A stretch of DNA of 64,000 nt from an uncultured Halorubrum sp. (GTDB lineage Archaea > Halobacteriota > Halobacteria > Halobacteriales > Haloferacaceae), in assembly GCF_937146585.1 (NCBI RefSeq), contig NZ_CAKZRO010000022.1, positions 1-64,000 of the forward strand, in the 5' to 3' direction. The notes under the pieces were generated by a model. The model was not told the DNA's origin. It was given only the letters and a program-made list of their open reading frames with translations, and did not search any database. Below are positions 33,956-41,101 of this stretch, piece by piece. Position 1 is the stretch's first letter, and the number at the start of each line of letters is the position of its first letter. The position numbers were made by a program, and so were the translations under genes.

Positions 33956-34381
33956 ATGGGACTGGGCTCGGACATGTACCGACAGCAGATCCTCGACCAC
34001 TACAAGAACCCGCGCAACTACGGGGAACTCGAGGATCCGGACTTCACGCACGTCGGCGAGAACCCCTCCTGCGGGGACACCATCCAGATGGAGGTCCGAC
34101 TCGACGACGCCGGCGAGACCGTCGAGGCGGTGCGGTTCACCGGCGACGGCTGCGCCATCTCGATGGCCTCCGCGAGCATGCTCTCCGAGCGGCTCCACGG
34201 GATGGCCGTCGACGAGCTCGACGCGCTCGACACCGACGACGTCACCGAGATGCTCGGGGTCGACATCTCGCCGATGCGCGTGAAGTGCGCGGTGCTGGGG
34301 CGACAGGTCGCACAGGACGGCGCGAAGATCCACCGCGGCGAGCTCGATCCGGACGAGGACCGCACGGTCACCGAGGAGTAG
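33956..34381 (+). CDS. sufU: SufU/IscU-type Fe-S cluster scaffold
   Basis: A 141-residue scaffold with three conserved Cys: NPSCGD, GDGCAIS and RVKCAVLG, and the opening MYRQQILDHYKNPRNYG of the SufU/NifU family. It holds nascent Fe-S clusters or accepts persulfide from SufS. The spacing between the first two Cys motifs suggests the SufU form (inference). CCCTTTTG lies 26-34 bases before the ATG, supporting the start and a separate promoter. Confidence 0.9.
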   Translation: MGLGSDMYRQQILDHYKNPRNYGELEDPDFTHVGENPSCGDTIQMEVRLDDAGETVEAVRFTGDGCAISMASASMLSERLHGMAVDELDALDTDDVTEMLGVDISPMRVKCAVLGRQVAQDGAKIHRGELDPDEDRTVTEE

Positions 34382-34463
34382 TCGCTCGGCTCTCGTTGCG
34401 GCCGGCTCGCACGCCCGTCCCGAGCCCACCGGACTTTTGCCCGCGAACCACGTTCGTCCGCCC

Positions 34464-35159
34464 ATGAGCGACGGCTTCGACAAGGAGGCGGAACGAGAGA
34501 AGCTCCGCGAGAAGTACGCGGACGACGAGCAGAAGCGCGAGCACACACAGCGGATGTCCGAGCTCCTCCTGAAGGGCGCGACGATGACGAACCGCCACTG
34601 CGAGGAGTGCGGCGACCCCATCTTCCGCCACGACGGCCGCGAGTTCTGCCCCACCTGCGGGAGCGCGGCGGGCGGCGACGTGGGATCGGGGTCGACCGGC
34701 GCGGAGGCGGCCGGTGCGGACGAGGCCGCGGACGCCGCGGCCCCGACCGCGGAGAGCGGCGTCGACGCCGCGGCCGAGAACGGAGTCGCCGGTTCCGGGA
34801 CGGCCGACTCCGGAGCGGCCGAAGGTCGGCAGCCGGAGTCGCCGCCGTCGGCGACCGTACCGCCCCGGGGCTCGTCGCCGCAGGAGCCGCGGTCGCCGCA
34901 GGAGTCGCCTCCGCAGGCGTCGGATTCGACGCGCGACTCCGCCCCGCAGCGGTCCGGGCGCGAGGCCGCCGAGTCCCCACAGTCGAACCCGTCGCGGTCG
35001 GCGACCGACGCCGACGGCCTCGGAGCCGCCCGCGCGTCGCTGACGCGCACGCTGACGCGGTTCGCCCGCGCGGCCGAGGAAACCGACGACCCCCGGCGCG
35101 CCCGCGACCACCTCGAAGCGGCCCGCGAAGCGGCCGAGGCCCTCGCGGCGCTGGACTGA
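34464..35159 (+). CDS. Sjogren's/scleroderma autoantigen 1 (AutoAg p27) family protein
   Basis: A 231-residue protein. The N-terminal 75 residues hold the family core: a charged helix, MSELLLKGATMTNRHCEECGDPIF, and a zinc ribbon of two CxxC pairs (CEEC, CPTC). A Ser/Pro/Ala/Glu-rich linker of about 100 residues leads to a C-terminal helical segment (about 185-231). The family is shared by archaea and eukaryotes; its function is unclear. GACTTTTG at 34433-34440 provides a TATA element. Confidence 0.85.
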   Translation: MSDGFDKEAEREKLREKYADDEQKREHTQRMSELLLKGATMTNRHCEECGDPIFRHDGREFCPTCGSAAGGDVGSGSTGAEAAGADEAADAAAPTAESGVDAAAENGVAGSGTADSGAAEGRQPESPPSATVPPRGSSPQEPRSPQESPPQASDSTRDSAPQRSGREAAESPQSNPSRSATDADGLGAARASLTRTLTRFARAAEETDDPRRARDHLEAAREAAEALAALD

Positions 35160-35219
35160 TACCACGTAGTCGTCCGGTTTCGCGCGGTGGCGGTATCAGC
35201 GTCCTCGCTGTCTATTCAT

Positions 35220-35428
35220 GACCCGCTGCGAGCGGATCGGCGGTGAACAACGCCAAAACCCCAGTCGCGAGGCCCGCCCCGCACAGTGCCTCGCGCCTCC
35301 CCAGCCTCGTCGGCCTCCCCCCGGTCGGCCGACTCCAGCGAGAATCGAAGATTCGCTGGCAGCCGGCGCGTAGCGCCGGCGACCCCGCGCGTGCTTCTCA
35401 CGCCCTTCGGGCGTTCGAAGGCACGCGC
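35220..35428. repeat. Element of serial palindromes, possible interspersed repeat
   Basis: At least five hairpins follow one another. GACCCGCT/AGCGGATC at 35220-35238 has one mismatch. CGCGAGGC/GCCTCGCG are at 35266-35273 and 35288-35295. CCAGCGA/TCGCTGG lies within 35335-35359. GCCGGCGC-GTA-GCGCCGGC spans 35362-35380. A long stem at 35387-35428 has GCGCGTGCTTC pairing with GAAGGCACGCGC (one bulge) and inner ACGCCC-TTC-GGGCGT. The element fills the convergent gap between the autoantigen-family gene and glmM. No coding assignment is supported. Confidence 0.65.
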
Positions 35429-35460
35429 CACGGCAGTTCTCCTCGTGAAATAGACCGCCG

Positions 35461-36825
35461 TTATCGCCCGCTCTCGACGGCGACGCGCATGTCCTTCGCC
35501 AGCCGCTCGGCGCGGTCGGCGTCGGCGGACTCGGCGTAGATCCGGATCTTCGGCTCGGTGCCCGACGGGCGGACGAGCACCCACGCGTCGCCGTAGTCGA
35601 GCCGGTAGCCGTCGGTCGTGTTCGGCTCCGCGTCGGCGGTCTCGACGTAGGCGCGGGCGGCCGAGAGCAGCTCGTCGCGCTCGTCGTCGTCCTCGTACTC
35701 GACGTTCACCCGCACGAAGTGGTAGTCGCTGTACGGGGCGACGATCTCGCTGACCGGGGCGCCGTCCGCGGCCGCGAGCAGTTCGAGGAACCGCGCGCCG
35801 ATGTACGCGCCGTCCCGGGAGAGCCGGTACGGCGGGAAGAACACCCCGCCGTTCCCCTCGCCCGCGACGGGGACGTTCGTCCCCGCCTCGTGGAGCTCGC
35901 GCGTCCGGGTGATGATGTTCGTCGCGCCGATGGGCGTGAGCTCGAGGTCGGCGTCGTTGGCGGCGCAGACGTCGACGAGCCGCTGGGAGACGTTGACCGC
36001 GCTGACGACGGCGTCGTCCGGCTCGAGGCAGGCGTCCGCCAGCGCCGCGAAGGAGGTGTCGCCGTCGACGAAGGCCCCCTCCTCGTCGACGAAGACGGCC
36101 CGGTCCGCGTCGCCGTCGTGCGCGATCCCCACGTCGGCGTCGGAGGTCGCGACCAGCCGCGAGAGGTCCGCGAGGTTCTCGGGGACCGGCTCGGAGTCGC
36201 GGCCGGGGAAGTGGCCGTCGGGCGTCGCGTTCACGGTCAGCACCTCGCAGCCGAGCTCGCGGTAGATCCGCGGCGAGGCCACCGAGGCCGCGCCGTGGCC
36301 GGGGTCGACCGCGACCGTGAGGTCCGCGTCCGCGACCGCCTCGCGGTCGACGGCGGCGGTCAGCTGGTCGACGTAGTCGTCGACGGCCCCCTCGATCGGC
36401 GTCGTCGCACCGGCCGACCGCCAGTCGGCGTGGTCGTACTCGTCGTCGAGGACGCGGCGCTCGATCCGCTCTAGCACGTCGACGGAGAGCTCCACGCCGT
36501 CGTCGCCGACGAGCTTGATCCCGTTGAACTCGGGCGGGTTGTGGGACGCGGTGACGAGGACGGCCGGGACCTCGGCCGCCTCGCAGTAGCTGCCGACCGC
36601 CGGGGTGGGGACGACCCCGAGGCGGTCGACGTCGCAGCCGACCGCGGCGAGCCCGCTCGCGGCCGCGTTCGCGAACAGCTCGCCGGTCGTTCGCGTGTCG
36701 CGGGCGACGGCGACGCGGTCGGCGTCCCACACCGTCCCGGCCGCCTTCGCGATGTCGAGGACGAGCGCGGGCGTGAGGTACCGCAGCGCGACCCCGCGAA
36801 TACCGCTCGATCCGAACAGCTCCAT
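35461..36825 (-). CDS. glmM: Phosphoglucosamine mutase-type phosphohexomutase
   Basis: A 454-residue alpha-D-phosphohexomutase. Family sites are all present: catalytic phosphoserine loop TASHNPP (near residue 93), metal loop DGDADR (near 235), sugar loop EGNGG (near 322) and phosphate loop RPSGTEPK near the end. The start MELFGSSGIRGV is typical of archaeal GlmM/phosphomannomutase. It converts glucosamine 6-phosphate to glucosamine 1-phosphate, or mannose/glucose phosphates; the family overlaps in specificity, so the symbol is tentative. Confidence 0.85.
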   Translation of the reverse strand: MELFGSSGIRGVALRYLTPALVLDIAKAAGTVWDADRVAVARDTRTTGELFANAAASGLAAVGCDVDRLGVVPTPAVGSYCEAAEVPAVLVTASHNPPEFNGIKLVGDDGVELSVDVLERIERRVLDDEYDHADWRSAGATTPIEGAVDDYVDQLTAAVDREAVADADLTVAVDPGHGAASVASPRIYRELGCEVLTVNATPDGHFPGRDSEPVPENLADLSRLVATSDADVGIAHDGDADRAVFVDEEGAFVDGDTSFAALADACLEPDDAVVSAVNVSQRLVDVCAANDADLELTPIGATNIITRTRELHEAGTNVPVAGEGNGGVFFPPYRLSRDGAYIGARFLELLAAADGAPVSEIVAPYSDYHFVRVNVEYEDDDERDELLSAARAYVETADAEPNTTDGYRLDYGDAWVLVRPSGTEPKIRIYAESADADRAERLAKDMRVAVESGR

Positions 36826-36961
36826 GCGAGGCCATGCGCCGGCCGAGGGGAAATCGGTTCCGAACCGCCGCTGCCGCGGCGTCCGCCGAACGCGGCGAGT
36901 CCGGTGCTCGCCCGCCGCGACGACGCGTGCGGTTCATGCCGGTGGCGTCCGTTCGTCCCGT

Positions 36962-37552
36962 ATGGACTTCACGCGACGCGACGCGCTCGCCGGGAGCGCG
37001 CTCGCCCTGTCAGTCGCCGCGGCTGGCTGTCTCGACTTCGCGGCGGGCGACGGGCCGCAGGGCCCCGAGGGGACGCCCGCGACGCTGACCTGCGACGACG
37101 ACGCGTTCGTTCGCCTCGACCAGCCGTTCGAGGCGCCGGTCGCCGGCACGCCGGTCGAGACGGACCGGACCTCGTTGGAGCTCGCCGTCGAGGGGACCGC
37201 CGAGACGTACGGCCAGTCGCTCCGGCTCGTCCTCCGGAACACCGGCGACGCCCCGGCGGTCACCCTCGGCGAGCCCGCGTACTCGATCCAGCGCGAGACC
37301 GAGTCGGGCTGGCTGGACGTCCGCGGCTCGACTACCGGCGAGGCGGTCGAGCTACCCCGAAGCGAGTCGTCGCTCGACACGAGCACGGCGTACTCGTGGG
37401 ACCTCACGCTGACGGAGCGCGGCCTCGCGGAGGCGGTCGACGGGGTCGACCTCGACGTCTGTCCCCCGCTCGGGGCGGGGCCCCACCGCTTCGTCTACTG
37501 GGGGCTCGTCGACGGGCCGCCGGTCGGCGTCGAGTTCGAACTGATCGGGTGA
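36962..37552 (+). CDS. Tat-exported lipoprotein
   Basis: A 196-residue protein with a Tat signal (FTRRDALAGS) running into a lipobox AAGC at about residue 23, so it should be lipid-anchored outside the cell. The mature part has a beta-rich domain with LVLRNTGDAPAVTLGEPAYS and ESGWLDVRG. The same layout occurs at the C-terminus of the lipoprotein at 50086-51276, so the two are paralogues. Function unknown. Confidence 0.8.
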   Translation: MDFTRRDALAGSALALSVAAAGCLDFAAGDGPQGPEGTPATLTCDDDAFVRLDQPFEAPVAGTPVETDRTSLELAVEGTAETYGQSLRLVLRNTGDAPAVTLGEPAYSIQRETESGWLDVRGSTTGEAVELPRSESSLDTSTAYSWDLTLTERGLAEAVDGVDLDVCPPLGAGPHRFVYWGLVDGPPVGVEFELIG

Positions 37553-37580
37553 AAGCGCCAGCGCCCGTCGTGGGCTCCGG

Positions 37581-38189
37581 TCAGAAGGACTGCCAGTCGG
37601 ACGGTTGCCCGACGCGACCGCGGACGCGGAACTCCCGCGCGTCGTCTTCGACGCGCGTCTCGACGACGACCTCGAACGGCTCGTGGAGCGTGTGGACGAC
37701 CTGCTCGTCGTGGGCGGTCGAGCCGACGACGCCGACGAACGGCCACCCCTCGCCGGAGGTCTGCGAGGTCATCACCCGCGTGAACCGGTAGATACGCTCC
37801 GGGTCCCAGTACATCAACAGCTGGGAGAGCGAGTAGATCCCGACGGCGCGGTCGCGGCCAGCGGAGGACTCCACGACGTCGGTGAACTTGATCCCGATGT
37901 CGGTGAGGTTGCCCGCGCTGGCGACGTACTTCGTCGTGGGCGTGTCGTCGCGCTTGTCGCCCTGCTCGTGGGTGACGCAGTCGATGACGACCACGTCGTC
38001 GCCGTCCGCCTCCGTCAGCTCCTCGTAGTCGCCGCGGACCTTCTCCGCGGTCCGTCCCGTCGATATCACGACGGGCCCGTCGGACCACGACGCGAGCAGC
38101 TTGTTGAACAGGTCGTACTTCCCGCTCATCGGCGGACCGCTGATGAGGACGCTGCCGGCACCGCGGACAGCGTCGGGAAGCACAGTCAT
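37581..38189 (-). CDS. RecA/KaiC-like protein, DUF7504 type
   Basis: A 202-residue protein with a Walker A-like loop (LISGPPMSGKYDLF, about 15-28) and a Walker B-like strand VVVIDCVTH. It resembles the haloarchaeal DUF7504 group of RAD55/KaiC relatives. It is the last of three minus-strand genes with a fuller RAD55-type ATPase. The role is probably regulatory or signalling (inference from the family). It lies 43 bases from the preceding gene. Confidence 0.75.
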   Translation of the reverse strand: MTVLPDAVRGAGSVLISGPPMSGKYDLFNKLLASWSDGPVVISTGRTAEKVRGDYEELTEADGDDVVVIDCVTHEQGDKRDDTPTTKYVASAGNLTDIGIKFTDVVESSAGRDRAVGIYSLSQLLMYWDPERIYRFTRVMTSQTSGEGWPFVGVVGSTAHDEQVVHTLHEPFEVVVETRVEDDAREFRVRGRVGQPSDWQSF

Positions 38190-38232
38190 TTGATGAACGT
38201 GAGAGAGTGTTCGGTAAAACCCTTCCGAGGGA

Positions 38233-38625
38233 TCACTTTCGGAGCATCGAGGGGATGTCGAGCGAGGACGGCGGGCCCTCTCGCGGCTCGTCGGTGAGTG
38301 TCAGTTCACGTATCGCACCGGGGAGCGCGGCGGAGACCGGCGCCTCGCGCGGCGCTCCCGCGCCGTCGACGAGCGACTCCCAGACGTCCTCGTCGTCTGG
38401 GTCGTCCTCCTCCGCTCTCGCCTCCAGCGCCTTCGTCCGCCCCTCGTCGTACGCCAGCTCCACGATGCTCCGGTCGTAGCTGCCCGGGAACGCCGCCAGC
38501 ACCCGGTCTAACTCCTCCGGGCGGGGGCTGTCCATCCCGGCTGCGACGCCGAGCGCGAACGCGCGCTCGATCGCCTCTTCGCGGGAGATGTCGTCCCACT
38601 CCGTGCCGAACGTGCGATCGTACAT
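38233..38625 (-). CDS. Uncharacterised acidic protein between two KaiC-like genes
   Basis: A 130-residue protein starting MYDRTFGTEWDDISREEAIERAFALGVAAG, with no domain I recognise. The N-terminal 75 residues look helical and conserved; the tail is Pro/Glu-rich and ends SLDIPSMLRK. Its ATG overlaps the stop of the upstream RAD55-type gene by one base, so it is translated with it and likely a partner of that ATPase. Confidence 0.7.
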   Translation of the reverse strand: MYDRTFGTEWDDISREEAIERAFALGVAAGMDSPRPEELDRVLAAFPGSYDRSIVELAYDEGRTKALEARAEEDDPDDEDVWESLVDGAGAPREAPVSAALPGAIRELTLTDEPREGPPSSLDIPSMLRK

Positions 38626-39320
38626 CAGTGGGTCACCGTCGCCGCCGGGCCGACGCGGAGCCCGCCGTCGGTGAACTCCACGTCTTGGATGTCCGTGTCG
38701 ACGTCTGTCCCCCGCATCTTCAGCACCTGGACCCCGCGACGCATCCCTTCGTCTTCGAGGTAGTTGTGCATGAAGACGACCCCGTGGGCGAGGTAGTGCT
38801 CCTCGGAGTAGGCGCTCGGGTCGGTCATCTCGGAGATCAGGAGCGTGGTGGCGTCGGTCCGCTTCAGCGAGGAGAGCAGCTGGATCATCGTGTCCTCGTC
38901 GTCGTCCAAGAGGAACCGCAACAGCATCGTCGAGTCGAAGACGACGCGGTCGATGTCGCGGGAGTTGATGAACCCGGTGAGCCGGTTGGTGACGCCGGAC
39001 CGGTCGCGGCGGTCGCCGGGCAGGCCGAAGAAGCGCCGGCCGTCCGACGAGAAGGAGTCGAGGAAGGTGACGCGGTCGGAGTCGAGCGCGCGGTCGAACC
39101 CGAAGTCGTAGCCGCTCATGTCCTCGCGGATCCCCGCCTTCGTCTCGTGCATGCTGATGTACAGGACGTCCTCGCCGTTGCGGGCTCCCTGGGCCGCGAA
39201 CTGCGAACAGAACGTCGTTTTACCGCTCCCGGGCGGACCGCTCACCACGTAGAGACGCTCCCCGGGGAACCCACCGTCGACGACATCGTCGAACCCCGGA
39301 ACGCCGCTTGAGACGCGCAT
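38625..39320 (-). CDS. RAD55/KaiC-like ATPase
   Basis: A 231-residue single-domain RecA-fold ATPase. It opens SSGVPGFDDVVDGGFPGERL, as in KaiC and RAD55 proteins, with Walker A at about 28-36 (GPPGSGKTT), a Walker B-like DRVVFDST, and a C-terminal beta-strand region. Family members act in signalling, motility (ArlH) or circadian-like control. This is not ArlH by sequence. It heads a three-gene unit just before cheW, transcribed on the same strand, which suggests a link to taxis (inference). Confidence 0.85.
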   Translation of the reverse strand: MRVSSGVPGFDDVVDGGFPGERLYVVSGPPGSGKTTFCSQFAAQGARNGEDVLYISMHETKAGIREDMSGYDFGFDRALDSDRVTFLDSFSSDGRRFFGLPGDRRDRSGVTNRLTGFINSRDIDRVVFDSTMLLRFLLDDDEDTMIQLLSSLKRTDATTLLISEMTDPSAYSEEHYLAHGVVFMHNYLEDEGMRRGVQVLKMRGTDVDTDIQDVEFTDGGLRVGPAATVTH

Positions 39321-39431
39321 ACGTAAGGACCCGTTGGGCGGCTGATAAGCGTTGGCTCCCGGTTCTCACGGGTGAGAACCGATCGCCGAACGACGCCGAC
39401 GCGGTCGCCCGACCGTCGGTCGATCCTCTCG

Positions 39432-39905
39432 TTACGCTTCCGCGGCGTCGACGTCGTCGACGTCGGCGGCGAGCGCGTCGTCGACGTCCGGCGAGACCCA
39501 CACGACGAACCGGTCGTCGGACTTGACGATCCCGCGGACGCCCTCGTCCTCGACGGTCGTGCTCTGGTCGACGTCCTCCGGCGAGACGTCGCGGACCTGG
39601 AACACCTCGTCGACCATCCAGCCGACGGTCCCGCCCTCGTCGATCTCGTCGTCGTCGAACACGACGATCCGCTCGCGCGGGCCGTCCTCGTCGATGTCGT
39701 ACAGCGTCTTCGGGTCGACGATCGTCGTCGTCCGGCCCCGGAGGTCCATCACGCCCTCGACGTGGTCCGGCGAGTTGGGGATCCGCGTGAGTTCGCCAGC
39801 GTCGACGATCTCGTCGATGACGCCGATGTCAAGACAGTACGTCCCGTCGCCCAGGCCGAACTCCAACACCTTGGTCGGCTCGGCTTCCGCCTCTGTGGCT
39901 GCCAT
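39432..39905 (-). CDS. cheW: Chemotaxis adaptor CheW
   Basis: A 157-residue CheW-fold protein (VLEFGLGDGTYCLDIGVIDEIV, then GVMDLRGRTTTIVD). It couples receptors to CheA. The ATG at 39905 is preferred over a TTG start 24 bases upstream. It is divergent from cheB, with an AT-rich gap of about 100 bases serving as a shared promoter region. Confidence 0.92.
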   Translation of the reverse strand: MAATEAEAEPTKVLEFGLGDGTYCLDIGVIDEIVDAGELTRIPNSPDHVEGVMDLRGRTTTIVDPKTLYDIDEDGPRERIVVFDDDEIDEGGTVGWMVDEVFQVRDVSPEDVDQSTTVEDEGVRGIVKSDDRFVVWVSPDVDDALAADVDDVDAAEA

Positions 39906-40006
39906 ACCTCTGCTGCGGTCAACTGACAAATAATCGTGTCCCCTGAATTATCAGGGGTGATTCCTGGGTCCGTGGATTTATGCTGATTCTGGGCGCGCTC
40001 TGGTAC

Positions 40007-41101
40007 ATGAGCAGGACGACGGATCGGCGCGGCGGTCGGGACGGGTCGCCGCGGGTTGTGGTCGTCGACGACTCCCCGTTCATGCGGGGACTGATAAGCG
40101 ACCTCTTGAGCGACGCCGGGGTCGCGGTCGTCGGCGAGGCGGGGGACGGAGAAGAGGCGCTCTCGGTGGTGGCCGAGACGCGCCCCGACGTCGTGACGAT
40201 GGACGTCGAGATGCCCGGAATGGGCGGGCTCGAAGCCGTCGAGCGACTGATGGAGGAGACGCCGACGCCGGTGTTGATGCTGTCCGCGCACACGGACGAG
40301 GGCGCGGAGGTCACGTTCGAGGCGCTGGACCGCGGGGCGGTCGACTTCTTCGCGAAGCCCGGCGGCGAGGTGTCGACGGGCGTCTCGCGGGAGTCCGACC
40401 GGCTCGTCGAGGCGGTGCGCTCGGTCGCGGACGCCGACCTCGACGCCGCGACCCGCGAGCGAGACGACCCGAGCGCCCCGGCGGGGCGCTCGCCCGACGC
40501 CGGGACCGACGCGGACGCGGCCGACGTCGACGGGCCGCTGACCGTGGTGATCGCGGCCTCGACCGGCGGGCCGAACGCCGTCGAGCGCGTGCTGTCGGCG
40601 CTCCCGATGGCGGACTGCCGCGTGGTGATCGTCCAGCACATGCCGGAGGCGTTCACCTCGCGGTTCGCGGACCGGCTCGACGCCGCCTCCGCGTACGACG
40701 TGCGGGAGGCCAGCGACGGCGCGCGGATCGGGGCCGGCGAGGCGCTGGTCGCCCGCGGCGGCAGCCACACGCTCGTCGACAGCTACCGCTCGGGGCGGCT
40801 CCGGGTGAAGCTCGACGAGGACGACGACTCGCACACGGTCACCCCCGCGGCGGACGTGACGATGCGCTCCGCGGCCGAGGTGGTCGACGACCCGCTCGTC
40901 GGCGTCGTGCTGACCGGGATGGGCTCGGACGCCGCCGAGGGCATCCGCGCGATGGCCGACGTCGGGGCGCGGACGCTGGCGCAGAGCGAGGACACCTGCG
41001 TCATCTACGGCATGCCGAAGCGCGCGGTCGAGACGGGGGGGGTCGACGCGGTGTACGACCTCGACGACGTCGCCGGCGCGATCGTGGGGGGTGATGCCTG
41101 A
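40007..41101 (+). CDS. cheB: Chemotaxis methylesterase/deamidase CheB
   Basis: A 364-residue protein with an N-terminal receiver domain (DD at 21-22, phosphoacceptor D66) and a C-terminal methylesterase with S185 (AASTGGP), H211 (QHMPE) and D308 (GMGSD). It removes methyl groups from receptor glutamates for adaptation. ATG 40007 is chosen because GATTTATG, about 26-33 bases upstream, looks like its TATA box and contains the alternative ATG at 39980. It shares one base with cheA. Confidence 0.95.
   Translation: MSRTTDRRGGRDGSPRVVVVDDSPFMRGLISDLLSDAGVAVVGEAGDGEEALSVVAETRPDVVTMDVEMPGMGGLEAVERLMEETPTPVLMLSAHTDEGAEVTFEALDRGAVDFFAKPGGEVSTGVSRESDRLVEAVRSVADADLDAATRERDDPSAPAGRSPDAGTDADAADVDGPLTVVIAASTGGPNAVERVLSALPMADCRVVIVQHMPEAFTSRFADRLDAASAYDVREASDGARIGAGEALVARGGSHTLVDSYRSGRLRVKLDEDDDSHTVTPAADVTMRSAAEVVDDPLVGVVLTGMGSDAAEGIRAMADVGARTLAQSEDTCVIYGMPKRAVETGGVDAVYDLDDVAGAIVGGDA

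Noticed and set aside
35216-36937. A 573-codon frame running through the hairpin region into glmM
   Set aside because: It is the wrong frame for glmM; the apparent coding of the hairpin stretch is a by-product of high GC.
38625-39320. RAD55-type ATPase as archaellum protein ArlH
   Set aside because: Apart from the P-loop fold, its sequence does not follow ArlH, and no other arl genes are near.
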